From: Syncephalis fuscata
Taxonomy: Eukaryota > Zoopagomycota > Zoopagomycetes > Zoopagales > Piptocephalidaceae
DNA length: 64,000 bases
Direction of reading: 5' to 3'
Assembly: GCA_025786725.1 (NCBI GenBank)
Contig: JAHLTZ010000007.1
Location: 744,001 to 808,000 of the forward strand
The position numbers were made by a program, and so were the translations under genes. How positions within the stretch are numbered: the stretch's first letter is position 1; every line of letters begins with the position of its first letter. The notes under the pieces are model-generated. The model did not search any database. It was given only the letters and a program-made list of their open reading frames with translations, and had not been told where the DNA came from. Below are positions 11,279 to 22,880 of the stretch, in pieces.

Positions 11279-12600
11279 ATGACAATTGATTTCGGTTCAT
11301 CCGATGATTTTGTCCATGCTGCTAGCAGCAGAGGCAGCAGCAGCAGCTTTGGTTCAAGCTCCTCTTCTAATTCTGACATTAACAGTTTTATGGCTATGGC
11401 TGGAGCTGGATCTGGAGTTGGATCTGGGCCAGCTATACCTGATCCAGTAGGAGACATTATATTGCAATTATATTCTTTGGCTTTGGCTGTCTCCAATTTT
11501 GGCGCTATAGCCAGACAAACACCAAATACCATGCTATGATGGTCGGTGCTGCAGCGATTGGCGTGATTGGTTTTGGTATGAGCATTGGTGGCATATATAG
11601 CCTTGCTATTGTGCCAATACTTTATTCAGCACCAGTGCTTATTCTTTCCGGCTGGATGATTAAGCTTATTATTGCAAACTTAATGCTAGTATGGTAAGTT
11701 ATTTTTCCGTTTTGCTTTATTAATTATCACACATCCACTTAACACTATATTGATAATATAATAACATGTAACTAACTAAATTTGCACAACAGGGTCCGGT
11801 CTATGGGCAAGGCAATTGCCCAGCGGATTCAATTAATCCATCGCTTTGCTGTCGGTGGAATAGTTGCCTATAGCATTGGCAGTGCTTTGGTGATTAGTGG
11901 TTTGATTCTTTTTTATAATCTTACTAGTTTATCGTCGTTCCGTACAGCAGTTACTCTAGTGCGTCTTGGCTATGGTATAACCTTGACCTACAGTCTTCTT
12001 TTGACCGGTTTGTCTCTTTGGCAGTATGTGGAAACGCAAAATGATGGCGTCCCTGGATTGGGCTTTAAGCGTAGACAACTACTCGTAGTGGCTGCCCATT
12101 GTCTTTTGATATTCATATCTGATCTGTGTTATGTTCTTTTGGCCGCCACAGCCGGCCATGTTTTCAGTATTTTTGTTTTGGGCGTCGGTGTCTATACACG
12201 CAAAGCTTTGACAGGATTCGATGAAGAGCCTGATCTTACCAGCTGCATGCCAGCTATAATGCCTAACGCTGCCTACAATCAACAAACAGTAAACATGGCA
12301 AACAATCCTAACATGGTGTTCATCCAGCCTGTGCACATGGGACAGCCCAATACTTACCAACACCACGTTGGCACCGAAGAAGCTAACACATCCACCCCAG
12401 CTACTTATCCTAATGCTTAACCATTTAACGATAACCATTCCTTTGTGTCTAAAAAGTCAGCTTTAAATCAAAACCATTCTTTGCACTTTATCCACAGTAA
12501 TAGCTGATTTTGAGTCCATTTTTGGTATAGGTTAATAAAGTTTATTAACTTTGATTAAGACAAACGAATAAATAATGAAAATAACCATTTAACGTAAAAA
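9710..12600 (+). repeat. Left arm of a large diverged inverted duplication
   Basis: The + strand from about 9710 to 12600 matches the - strand from about 22880 down to 20210. Matching landmarks: TGTACACTTTTAGC near 9720 against the complement near 22865; TTTCTTAAACATG near 10181 against 22510; TTTTGAATATGCA near 10276 against 22450; a shared block encoding RVPG..FIELG near 10920 and 21840; the whole of gene D against gene E; and AACTTTGATTAA near 12547 against about 20270. By eye, identity is high in blocks and interrupted by indels. Confidence 0.85.
11279..12420 (+). CDS. Multi-pass membrane protein, paralog D
   Basis: Same membrane family as A-C, carried in the left duplication arm. Exon 1 is 11279-11693 and exon 2 is 11793-12420 (donor GTAAGT, acceptor CACAACAG), meeting at the family junction LMLVW/VRSM. 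The N-terminus has a low-complexity Ser/Gly insert (SSRGSSSSFGSSSSS). The C-terminal tail is rich in Asn, Gln, Pro and Thr. The frame breaks once near 11535, between RQTPNT and MMVGAAA, and needs one base. The right-arm copy shows the same amino acid block before this point, so this is probably a sequence error. After the break come helices FGMSIGGIYSLAIVPIL and HRFAVGGIVAYSIGSALVI, then GLGFKRRQLLVVAAHCLL, which corresponds to the Arg/Lys-Gln junction of A and C. Function unknown. Confidence 0.7.
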
Positions 12601-12805
12601 TGTTTCTATCCTGTCGTCTTCGTCAGTTCCAGTGGACGAACTATTGTCAGCTACACTTCCCAATACGCTTGCTGTTTTATCGACGCGGCATTGCTATTCC
12701 TCCAAACTCGCTTTATTACTTAGCAAAACACCGCAATCACCATTATTTTCAGTTCCCTTAGCGCGTACCTCCTGCAGTGCTGCGCAAAGTAAAACTCAAA
12801 AAACA
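12421..12805. other. Spacer, paralog D to CCA-adding enzyme
   Basis: The left arm ends inside this spacer, near 12600. The open frame of the downstream gene extends back to 12632 without an ATG. A different-frame ATG near 12600 starts an Arg-rich stretch (MFLSCRLRQF) that could be the mitochondrial presequence of the CCA-adding enzyme if one base is missing. Confidence 0.4.
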
Positions 12806-14895
12806 ATGCAGGTAATATTAACAGAACCAGAAGAGCAGCTTTGCCAGCTATTGGACTCAGCTACAAAGTGGCTACATGAACGTCAGCCTGATCAATCGCC
12901 AGTTGAATTGAGAATAGCCGGCGGCTGGGTACGCGACAAGGTAAATAAAACTTTCGCTAGTGGCTGGTCAATGAAGCAATTCTTACTGTCTTTATTAGCT
13001 ATTGGGCTTAGAAAGCCATGATTTAGATATAGCCATTGATAGTATGACAGGATTCGAGTTTGCACAGCGACTAGCGGAATATCAGCAGAGCATAGGCAAA
13101 GAAATGAAAAGTATCGCCAGAATTGCCAGTAATCCCGAGCGCTCGAAGCATTTGGAAACTGCTACTTCGGTTGTTTTAGGTCTTTCGTTGGATTTTGTCC
13201 ATCTGCGCTGTGAAGAATATCAAGAAAATAGCCGAATTCCAAATAATGTGGTCAGTATATCCAGTTATATTAGCAAAAACGTCTAACGGCATAAAAGTCT
13301 TTTGGCACACCTACTCAAGATGCTTACCGGCGAGATGTCACAATTAATACGCTATTCTACAATGTACATAGCCGTCAGGTTGAAGATTTTACCAATATGG
13401 TAGGCAGTTTAAGTATTGTAGACTGTGCCATCGTATTAATAAAATATAGGGATTGCGTGATTTACAACAAGGCGTGGTACGCACACCATTAGCACCATAC
13501 GAAACATTTAAAGACGATCCATTGCGCGTATTACGCTGCATCCGATTTGCCAGTCGATTCAACTTTGAAATTGCTTCAAATGCATATGAGTGTATGAAAG
13601 ATACACGCATCAAGGTAGATTAGCACTTTTATTCGTAAAATGTAAATGGTACGATAAATTGTGGATAAATAGACAGCATTGCAGGAAAAGATCAGCCGAG
13701 AACGTATTGGCGTTGAAATGGGCAAAATGTTGCAAGGTAATAGCTATAAGAATGTTAGACAAACGAACTAACTTGCTAATTCTATTATACGATTCCAAAA
13801 GATAACAATCCAATATTTGCACTTACCACACTTTATGACACAAATCTATACGATGCAGTATTTGCATTACCCAATCGTCTTGTTAAAGGAGAGCTGGGTG
13901 ATTCAACTCGTATTTTACCTATGGCACACTATTTAAAACGGCAAGTATAGTACGAATAGGCATATTGCATTGGCATGTAATAACGTTGGTGTATTTAGAT
14001 TATTAGCAGCCGAAAATAATACCCACTTATTGAGTGCTAACAAGACAGAGCGCTATTTACTTTATCTTTCTACTGCAGTATCTCATTACCGATCACTGAC
14101 AACCACGGAGCAAGGAAAGAAACGGATGGTACCAGCTGCGTATGTCGTTGTAAAAGAAAGCTTAAAGGTAACTTATAATTAATCTGCCAAGAATGTAAAA
14201 TAATTCAAAACAGCTATCTGTTGCTGAAGCGGAACAAGTATCTTCGTTAATACAGGCACTTGAACTAGCACAGGAAACAGTAAAGGATGCATCTATTTAT
14301 GGTGATCGTGCCTCATTAGGTAAAAATATAGTATTATTCTAGTAACAACAATAATAAGCAATGATGTAATAGGAAAACGTATTAGACATATTGCAGTAGA
14401 TCTAAATGCTAAATCACATTGGCGATTGGCGTTCATATTAGCACTGGTGGATGATCTAACTATTGCGCAGTTACCAGCATTATCGGGTCAGTTACTGCTA
14501 TTTATATAATAATAACAATGATCTGTATTGCACCCAACTAATAACAGATTTAGATGAAGAAGGGAGGATAATTAAAATGTACGAGGATTGGATGAAGGCA
14601 GTCGAATCATTTGGATTATTACAAGTACATACAGAACGTTATCTTATTGATGTAAGACTATTTATCTACATTAATTGATTTTCACTAACAATTATTATTA
14701 TTATTATTATATTATTATTATTATTATTATTAGGGAAAAGAAGTGGCTAAACTGTTTAATATACGTCCTGGACCACAGATTAAAGAATTACTTGAAAAGT
14801 ATGTAATGCCATGGCAGTTGGCTCATCCACAAGGAACAACCGATGAGTGTCGACACTATTTACAGTCGATTCAAACAAATGCTGCCGATAAATAA
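12806..14895 (+). CDS. CCA1: tRNA nucleotidyltransferase (CCA-adding enzyme)
   Basis: Class II CCA-adding enzyme, which adds the 3' CCA to nuclear and usually also mitochondrial tRNAs. Motif A is split by intron 1: RIAGGWVRDK then LLGLESHDLDIAID, where the two Asp residues bind metal. Further on are FGTPTQDAYRRDVTIN, KDDPLRVLRCIRFASRF and ISRERIGVEMGKML. Exons: 12806-12940, 12999-13250, 13298-13399, 13450-13614, 13673-13736, 13802-14167, 14214-14319, 14373-14486, 14548-14651, 14734-14895. One frame break near 13938 falls in an AAAA run. One intron has the weak donor GTCAGT (13251). The final intron contains an ATT microsatellite. The ATG at 12806 gives a cytosolic-type N-terminus. The open frame upstream suggests a longer, mitochondrial start. 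It converges on the PPR gene with only 29 nt between stops. Confidence 0.88.
14690..14731. repeat. ATT microsatellite in last CCA1 intron
   Basis: A run of ATT/TTA triplets that makes up half of the 82-nt intron 14652-14733 and reaches to the acceptor TAG. Confidence 0.85.
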
Positions 14896-14924
14896 TTGTT
14901 AATAAATTATGTGATTTATTATAG

Positions 14925-17011
14925 CTATTGTACATGTTTATTGCGTATTTGCTGTATTTTATGATACCAAGTATCAAGGTGTAAAAGCATTTGGTGTGGT
15001 AGTTTATCTCGTTTTGTATCCAATTGGTGGTAAACTTGCTCAAAATGAGTCCAAGCTGATTCACGACATAGACCATTCATCAAAATTACTGATATATGAT
15101 GGGCCAGTTTTGCATAATAAGGAACGAGCTCTTCCCAGACAGCAATAGCCTCGGAAAATGCCTTCATTCTTAGTAGGCCTTTTAATAATGTTTCAATTAC
15201 TGTACCGCTAGGGCGAATATGTTCCTTTTCACGGTAGGTACGGTATATACGCAAACAAGTAGCCTTATCGCCAACTGCTGCAAATACACGTATTGCCGCT
15301 GCTATAACAATCCAGTTAGGCCGTTGTTGGTTAGTTTGCAGCGAATGCCATAGTGTATAAGCAAGCGAACCATCATTCAATAAATAGGCCGCATGAAATA
15401 GATTCGAATAAATATGCTGATTAAGAACGAGACCTGATCGTTTTAAGTCAGTATTGTAGAAAGTAACAGCATCAAGCGGATGTCCACTGTTAATCAGTCG
15501 AGTTAGTAATACACCAAATGTTGCAATGTGGGTATGGCGTGCATTCGACGGAATCGTGATAGAATTTGCCGTGCTTCTATCAAATCGATGGGTCGTCGTT
15601 GTCGAGCACAAAGTGTATTAAGCGTTGCCATATCTGGCATAACATCTGGTGGTAAGGATCGCATTGCTACGTGCAATTCCTTAAGCATAGCCTCGTTGCC
15701 CGTGTCAATCATTGTAGCCATTAAATGACTGAATCCTGGGTGGACCTTTCTCACCTTGGCCGATGATGACCATACATCCTTATTTAGTAGCAAATCTACA
15801 GCTCGATTACTAAGGCCATGCTGTGTATAACCGCGAATCATTTCGAGATAAGTGATTGTATCGGTGCCTAGATAGCCAGTGCCGCGCATTTGTTGGAATA
15901 GATGTTCTGCTTGTTTCATATCGCCCATTGCTACTAATCCACGCAAGCGAATATTGCATAACTTCACCGAATGACACACCTTATGCTTAAATGACAGATT
16001 CCATAGCTTATCTGCCGCTAAATACCACCGTTGCTGGATTAGGCCCTGTAACAAAGCACCAAATGGCACTGGACTCGCTGGAATACTCTTTCTATCGATA
16101 TAACGCAAATAATGATAGAATATACGAGCAGCTCCCCGTACATCTATTGCATTTACACTGGCATGAATAAAAATGGCATAGCTATAATCAGTCGGCTCAA
16201 GTCCCGCAGAAATAGCCTGATTGAATAATTGGCGTGTTTGTTCCAAGTCTCCTAGCTTTGCACATCGATGCATTAGCCGGTTGTACGTTTGCATATCTGG
16301 TAATTGACCAAATGCCGCCATTTTCTCCACAAACTGACCAACTTCTTCGCTATGTCCCAATCGTATATGAGCAAGTAGAGCAAGATTCCATACAGCTATT
16401 GGCAATGCCGTAAAATTAATCTGTAACTGTTCAAATGTTGCCAATAGATTTGTATAGTCATTAAGTGCGCGATACGCATTCATAGCATCCCTCCAGGTGA
16501 TAACATCCAGTGAATGACCGCATTTCTCCATATCTTTGACAATTGTTAATATCCAACGAGCCGACGTTTCATCTACATGACGTAATAAAAGCTGTCGAAA
16601 TACGTAAAAATCTGCTATACTCAAATTCACAATGCCCAAAGCCTCTTTTGATTTTAAATAGCTGTAATGGCGCCATAAACGCGTCTGTAGCTCGTTGGTC
16701 AGCCGAGGACGTAACGACGGAAAGGCGGATCGATTTTTCGACGATATATTCGGAATATTTAAAGACCATAGCAATGAGCGAAACTGCGCTAATGATATGG
16801 CCAATTTATCCGTCCCTAAAGGCGATACTGCATCGACAGCTTCTTTTGTTAGCGTTGTTATTGTTGGACACGATCGAGATTGCGTAGACATCCCATAGGC
16901 TATCAAACTTGAACCATGCGGTAATAGTCGTGGCCGAGTCTTTAAACGTAATGGTGTTGTAATCAAGTCCGAACGTAGAAACCACGACCGGAAGCGTATC
17001 CACAGTGGCAT
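14925..17011 (-). CDS. Pentatricopeptide repeat protein, probably mitochondrial
   Basis: A PPR protein of about 695 residues with no intron seen. PPR-like helical pairs recur, for example DMQTYNRLMHRCAKLGDLEQ, followed by TDYSYAIFIHASVN and DTITYLEMIRGYTQHGLSNR. Such proteins bind organellar RNA one base per repeat and act in processing, stability or translation. I start at the ATG at 17011 (MPLWIRFRSWFLRSD), which opens with an Arg-rich, acid-poor stretch suited to mitochondrial import. The open frame extends further upstream without an ATG. One frame break near 15525 splits the protein after RRMHAIPT. The other frame continues IATFGVLLTRLINSGHPLDA to a stop at 14925, again in PPR-like sequence. 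The break needs one base and is probably a consensus error. Confidence 0.8.
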
Positions 17012-17220
17012 TCCCTTCCATGCATTCCACGTATGCAAGAGGGATTCTAGATAGTGTACACGCTGCAATAACAACAACAACAACGATCCTTCGTAACAAA
17101 TCAAACAACCAAGGTGTTGTTATATTCGTGGAAAAAAGAAAGAAGAAAGAATCTGTTGAAAAAGAAACATTAATATGCGCGTGTCTTTTTACTTGCCTAT
17201 CGTTTCTCTGCTCCGTCATC
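17012..17220. promoter_or_regulatory. Bidirectional promoter, PPR / cyclin H
   Basis: 209 nt between the divergent start codons of the PPR gene and the cyclin H gene. It must carry both promoters. An A/G-rich tract (17130-17170) is the only notable composition feature. Confidence 0.5.
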
Positions 17221-18632
17221 ATGTCACTACAAGATATCGTTGTTGGCGAGACACCGCCACAACAAAGGCAATTACATGAACAACATACACAACATCAGTA
17301 CTGGCTATTCTCGCCAGAGGAATTGGATTTAATGCGTACTAAGCATAACGAACGTGCCCATCAACGTATATTAGCCAATTGGCAACAAGAATGGGTAAGT
17401 ACAGTCAAACACAAGCAGTTGTTTATTCACAAGTCATAGGCACTCTTAGAAAAACAAATGTCAGAAGATTTTGCTCTTTTAAACGTAGCAGAAGAACTGA
17501 CGCTATGTAATTACTTTGAGCAAACTGTTCAATTAGCCTGCCGTCGCTTTAAGTTTCCTGATAGCGTATTGGTAAGTTGAGCGTGTTGGCTGGTCTCAAT
17601 AATCTATATGGTCAACTTATTTGTTTATACTTTGTAGGCAACGGCTGTCATCTATATGAAACGCTTTTATTTATTTAATACGGTAATGGACTATCTGCCC
17701 AACGATATTATGTAAATGTCAATGATGCATTTAATGGCATGCAATAATAACAACTTCTATCATCCGTACTTTTAGGTTGACGTGTTTATATCTTGCCAGT
17801 AAAACTGAAGGATTTTTCCTTTCTATCAACGATTTTGTAGGCAAATTCAAAAAGGTAACCGCACAAAGTGTTACCGACATGGAAATGATTGTATGTGAAA
17901 GCTTGAAATTCCATTTTACCATTCATCAGCCATATCGACCACTGTATGGGTTCTTCCTCGATCTACAAGTGAGTTGTCGTGTGTGTTGATAAATCTCTAG
18001 AATAGTAACTAACACGTCGATTATTGTTTAATAGAGAATGGGCGGTCTTTCTATGGACATACTAAGAACGACGTATGACCATGCAATAAAATGGGTGTCT
18101 ACCTCTCTCTTTACCGATGTATGTTTACTTTATCAGCCATCGCAAGTGGCACTGGCTGCATGGCGTTTGGCAGCAAATGAAACCGGACTTGATATCACTC
18201 GGTAAGTTTAACATAGCTTTATAAATGAATAGAGTGATAAACGATAAGCTATAGATATCTGACTGGATTGCCATCGGCTATTGATCAGATAGACCCTCTT
18301 GCATTAGAGCAATTGATGGCTACACTAGATAGCATTACTAGTATTCTGCGCAACTACACGCCCATTACACGCCAACAAGTAGAGTCTATTGATCGGCGAT
18401 TGAGAGATTGCCGCAATCCGGCTCTTAATCCACTCTGTGCTCTGTAAGTTGCCACTGGTAGATTGATTAATAATCGGTTATCTAGAAAAGCTATTGTTGC
18501 ATTACTAATATTGATTTATTTAGTTATAAACAACAAGAAGCGGAAGCGGAGAAGGTAACAAACGAGCATAAACGACAAAAGAGAGCGGCAACTGCCTCTA
18601 ATCAGGATGCAGATGCTTCAGTGTTTTCTTGA
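17221..18632 (+). CDS. CCL1: Cyclin H (TFIIH / CDK-activating kinase subunit)
   Basis: Cyclin H-like protein, 345 residues, regulatory subunit of the CDK-activating kinase and of TFIIH in the nucleus. It starts at MSLQDIVVGE and carries the N-terminal YWLFSPEELDLMR. First cyclin fold: CNYFEQTVQLACRRFKFPDS, TAVIYMKRFYLFN and CLYLASKTEGF. A second fold follows (FFLDLQRMGGLSMD, QVALAAWRLAA). The charged C-terminal helix is typical of cyclin H rather than cyclin C, which is the main alternative. Seven exons (17221-17394, 17440-17571, 17638-17711, 17776-17968, 18035-18201, 18255-18443, 18524-18632) join without any frame break, which makes this one of the control genes for sequence quality. Confidence 0.85.
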
Positions 18633-18705
18633 GCCAGTATTAGCGACATCATATAATAAAAATTGATTTTTTGTACCAAATAATAAAAGTATGTCACGGC
18701 TATTT

Positions 18706-19122
18706 CTACTCTGTAGCATTGCTTAATGCTTCTAACTGGGCGTGCAACTTGTTTTGAAAACTAAATCGATAGCCAGCACTAATAGTAGATAATAAACTGT
18801 CCATAGATTCAAATAGTTCGTTTACAAATTTATGGCTAGCAGTATCATTGTCGTTTTTTGTATTCCAAGCGCTTACTATCTATTTATAGTATAATTGTTT
18901 AATAGCTTGTTTATCCATACGTGTCAAGCTTACCTTATAGCCACGATCCGATAATGCCATTACCAAGCAAGTATCTTCAATGGTTGTAAACTGAATGAAT
19001 GACTGTTTATGAGGGCCATACTCTTCTTGGCTATTGTTTGCTATAGTAAATTCGCCTTGAATTCCGTGGCCATATTCTGTCTGAAGCACACCAAGCTCTT
19101 CTTCAATAGCCTTGGGTAGCAT
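18706..19122 (-). CDS. GSKIP-domain protein
   Basis: Small protein of 120 residues resembling GSK3-interacting protein. Exon 1 (19122-18934) starts MLPKAIEEELGVLQTEYG and has FIQFTTIEDTCLVMALSDRG. Exon 2 (18879-18706) begins IVSAWNTKND and ends with SLLSTISAGYRFSFQNKL, matching the family's SLLDxxSPxYRExFxxxL tail. The intron (18880-18933, donor GTAAGC) removes an in-frame TAG and joins SDRGYK to IVSAW, which is exactly where the family continues. In animals this domain binds GSK3 and the PKA RII subunit. In fungi the role is little studied. Its 3' end faces cyclin H, 73 nt away. Confidence 0.7.
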
Positions 19123-20209
19123 TGCGGTTCAGTCAGTGAGAACAGTCAAGTGCAGTGTAAAGTGGAATGAAAAGAATAGTTGTTTATAACCATTGATCTG
19201 CAGAGTATTGTGTATTCATAGCAAATTATATTAATTATAATAAAACAGTTGGACAATGTAACTGTGTATTTATGGCAATGTTCCTATCATTAATTGGATT
19301 CAAATGACAAAATATTGGTTTATATGTTTACTAATATCAAAGTTCTTATTTAAGCTAAGCTCATTTATAAATATTTTTATAAAAAAACTATATTTGTAAA
19401 AGCGATTATATTGCTTAAGATGTTGTGGTAAATTCGTTTGGCTTACCTTTTCATTTCAGATTGATTTGGCAATAATATAAACAGATTTACTTGCCACGTC
19501 ATGTAGCTTTCAAACTATTCAATATTATTCAATTTAGCTATTTCAGTCATAGCAGCAAGCAATAAGCCAAGTAGAATTATAGTTTTATTTGCATAGCGTT
19601 ACAATTCTAATTAAAGCAATGCAATTTTATTGCTATTGAATAATACTAGCATTATAAAATAAGCGTAACTAATAATAAATCTTGAATGCTTTGCATTATA
19701 TATCATCAACACAACATATCATATCATTTAAGTGTTAATAGGTTTCTAATCAACATGTAATTACTTTTCGTATCTTTTTAATATTTGTTTATTGTTGGAA
19801 TTACCGCTGATATCCAATACATATACTATTGCTTTCTGTTCACACGTAATATCAACAGGTTTGTCTAGTCATATAATATATCTATTGTATACATTGTCAT
19901 AATACGATCATCGTAAAAATGTTAGTTTTTTTACCAATCATGGCTTATATAACTGAAATATAGCAAAATGATTGCTGGATTCGAGGTCTCCATGTTTAGT
20001 TATGCAGATTGGCATAAAATATAAACAATGATTTTTGCAAAAAAGTTGACTAAAAATATATTTGTTTAATTGAAATAAAACTGAGCGATGACTGACGTCA
20101 GCTATCAAAATCTCATTATAATAAATTTATTATTCTGTACGCATAACCATCCACTTATTTATATCATTTTTACAGTGCTGTATTATTACTATTTACACTG
20201 TCTTTATTT
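19123..20209. other. Intergenic, AT-rich, nothing recognised
   Basis: About 1.1 kb of AT-rich sequence between the GSKIP gene and the right duplication arm. Read on both strands, I see no open frame, RNA gene or clear repeat. Confidence 0.45.
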
Positions 20210-22880
20210 CTAGCTTTCTTTATGCATATTAAATAATTACTTTTTATTATCTATTCATTTGTTTTAATCAAAGCTAAGAAAGTTTTTAAATTTATACCAA
20301 AATAATTTTAAATTAGCCATTGCTGCGGATAAAGCGTGAAAAATGAATTTGGCTTTAAAGCTGGATTTCAACTATAAAGAAATGGATATTGCCAAATCAC
20401 GAGATATTAGATTCAGAAGAGTTTGCAGTTTTTACACTAGTAAGACTAGCCGTGGTGGCCATTTTAGTTTTTTTAGTGTTAGCATGATGTTGATAAGCAC
20501 TAGGCTGTCCCGTTTGCACAGGTTGTCCTGTGTACATATGATGCACGAGCACTGGGTTAGGATTATATACCATATTCATTGTTTGTTGACTGCAGGCAGC
20601 ATCGGGTATTATAACAGGTATAATGAGGATAACATTAGGAACTTCATCGAATCTTGTTAATGCCTTGCGTGTATAAATACCAATACTCAAAACAAGAATA
20701 TTAAAAACATGGCTAACTTTATCGGAGTCAAGAACATAGGATAGGTCAGGTGCAAATATTAAAATGCAATGAGCTGCTAATACAAGTAGTTGTCTACACT
20801 TAAAGCCTAATCCTGAATGGCTGCTATGTTTGCTTTGAACATACTGCCAAACAAACAAACCAGCTGAGAGAAGGTTAATCGCTAAGCTTATGCCATAACC
20901 AAGACGCGCCAGAGTGGCTGCTGTTTTATAAGCTGATGGAGTAGGACGGTTATAAAAAAGGATTGAACTACCAATCACCAAAGCAGTGCCAATGCTATAG
21001 ATAATCATTCCAATAACACCAAATCGATGAATTACTTGAGCTTGTTGGGTAATTGTCTTGCTCATAGACCAACTCTTGTTGCACAAATTTAGTTAGTTAC
21101 ATGTTATTATATTATTGGTACAATGTTAAGTGGATGTGTGATAATTAATAAAGCAGAAACGGAAAGATAACTTACCATACTAGCACCAAGTTTGCAATAA
21201 TAAGTTAATCATCCAGCCGGAAAAAACAAGCACTGGTGCTGAATAAAGTAGGAGCTACAATTAAAACTATATGCCCCATCAATGCTCATTCCAAAACTAA
21301 TTATGGCAACCAATGTGGCACTAATTAGATACAATGGTATTTAGTGTTTGTCTAAATGTAACGCCAAAAATGGAGACAACCAATGCCAAAAAGTAGAATT
21401 GCAACTGCAGTTTTTCAATGGATCAGTTCCAGGTAATAAGGATTGCTTTTAATCCACATGATCAAAGGAGTCAGAGTGAAATTATCTGACATGATGGTGT
21501 AGTTGTTTATAAAATCACGTTATTTAGTAGAGAGTTTTTAAAGGTGCGTAATACTATATGAGCTAGTAGCTGTAATAGCAATTTGCGTCCAAAATAAAAG
21601 AGAGCAACTAACTATTATCTATCAAAAAATAGAGTTGCACTTGATAATAGAGGAAAGTATCAGGTTAGTAAAAATGATTTATGAATAGAGATTGGGATAA
21701 AGACTGCTCGTCGGTTTAAGCTTTTACAGCATCAAGCTTTTAGCATATTTGCTTTAGTTTGAGCCATAAACGCCAAAAAATAACATCCAAAGAAACAGGA
21801 TAGTAAGCTGGCATGTACCCAGTTCAATGAACAATGCGCCTGGGACACGCACATGCCATACATTGTATACCTGTATTTTGTCACTATATTGTGTAACGTA
21901 TTTTATTATTAGCTTATGTTTCATAGATGTGCAATGCAACAGACATCGCCCCTAGGCTTAAACCCATTCTAACCATAATCTATCCACGTGTATTTGTTAA
22001 ACGACAATGTTCATCGTCTTCGTACTTACATTACTAGCCCTCATTTTTACTTGCTTTGCTAATAGCTAAATGCAAGATTAATTCATGTCATTCAATATAA
22101 GGTAGTTTAAAATAGTTTATTTATACCAGTTGAATACAACAAAAATGAAACAAAAATAATGGCTTGAATATTACATGCATACTGTTACAATTCAAGACAA
22201 AGAACTTGTGTAATCTAGAGCAATTTTTGAATGGTAAAGACAAACAGGCTATAGAACATGGGAGCCAGCATTTTTGTGAAAACATTATTGCAAGATGAAA
22301 CACAAAGGCTAACAACGTCAAAATAATCAACACATGTTCATCTTTTGCGTTTAAAACGTAGTATCGCATTAATTGTGCTTGTATTACAAACCAACTTACG
22401 TTTAAGCAAACCTTCAATGTTATGAGCTCGGGGAACTAACAATGATGCATATTCAAAATGGTCAATGTGACAATATACCAATCATTTATAATTATACCAG
22501 ATAAGACATGTTTAAGAAATCTAGTATAGACCAACCTTTTACTTTATTGATAGCATTTAATCTGAGTGCTAGTTTTAGCTATACCGGGTTTGATAGGTTA
22601 GATACATCATTACACCATCAAATTTGTTTCGTAGTTAATTGTCAATTGCTTCGATTTAGTAACATTGACCAACAATTATTATACTGATATAGCAGTTGTA
22701 GTTATTTTGATATTTATCAAACATTGTTTCATCTGACGATAACTCTTGAAGTATGCTGTCAAGCAATTTATTAACTAGCACTATAATAATGTTATCAATA
22801 TCCCTACTTGCTTCTAGGATACTGTAAATATGTTTTGTTATGTGCATATTCTATCAACTGCTAAAAGTGTACAATACCTT
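20210..22880 (-). repeat. Right arm of a large diverged inverted duplication
   Basis: The minus-strand counterpart of 9710-12600. It carries gene E (equivalent to D), the block coding for RVPGALFIELGTCQ near 21840, and the outer end TGTACACTTTTAGC read on the minus strand near 22865. Between the arms lie 7.6 kb with four unrelated conserved genes, so this is a segmental duplication rather than a transposon with inverted ends. Confidence 0.85.
20397..21492 (-). pseudogene. Multi-pass membrane protein, paralog E (decayed copy of D)
   Basis: Inverted copy of gene D. The last exon is open for about 228 codons with HRFGVIGMIIYSIGTALVIG and GLGFKCRQLLVLAAHCIL, closely matching D. The 5' part (21492-21177) can still be aligned (for example YFLALVVSIFGVTFRQT against YSLALAVSNFGAIARQT), but it has an early stop and at least two one-base deletions relative to D. 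The intron keeps its donor (GTAAGT at 21175-21170), but the acceptor CAG of D is CAA here. An AG three bases downstream would keep the frame. The Ser/Gly insert of D is absent. A pseudogene is most likely. A shortened protein from the 3' exon cannot be excluded. Confidence 0.6.

Noticed and set aside
14700-14731. Direct-repeat (CRISPR-like) array
   Set aside because: It is a simple ATT microsatellite in an intron of a eukaryotic gene.
9710-22880. Interpretation as one giant transposon with terminal inverted repeats
   Set aside because: The arms contain a cellular gene and the interior holds four unrelated conserved genes with no transposase.
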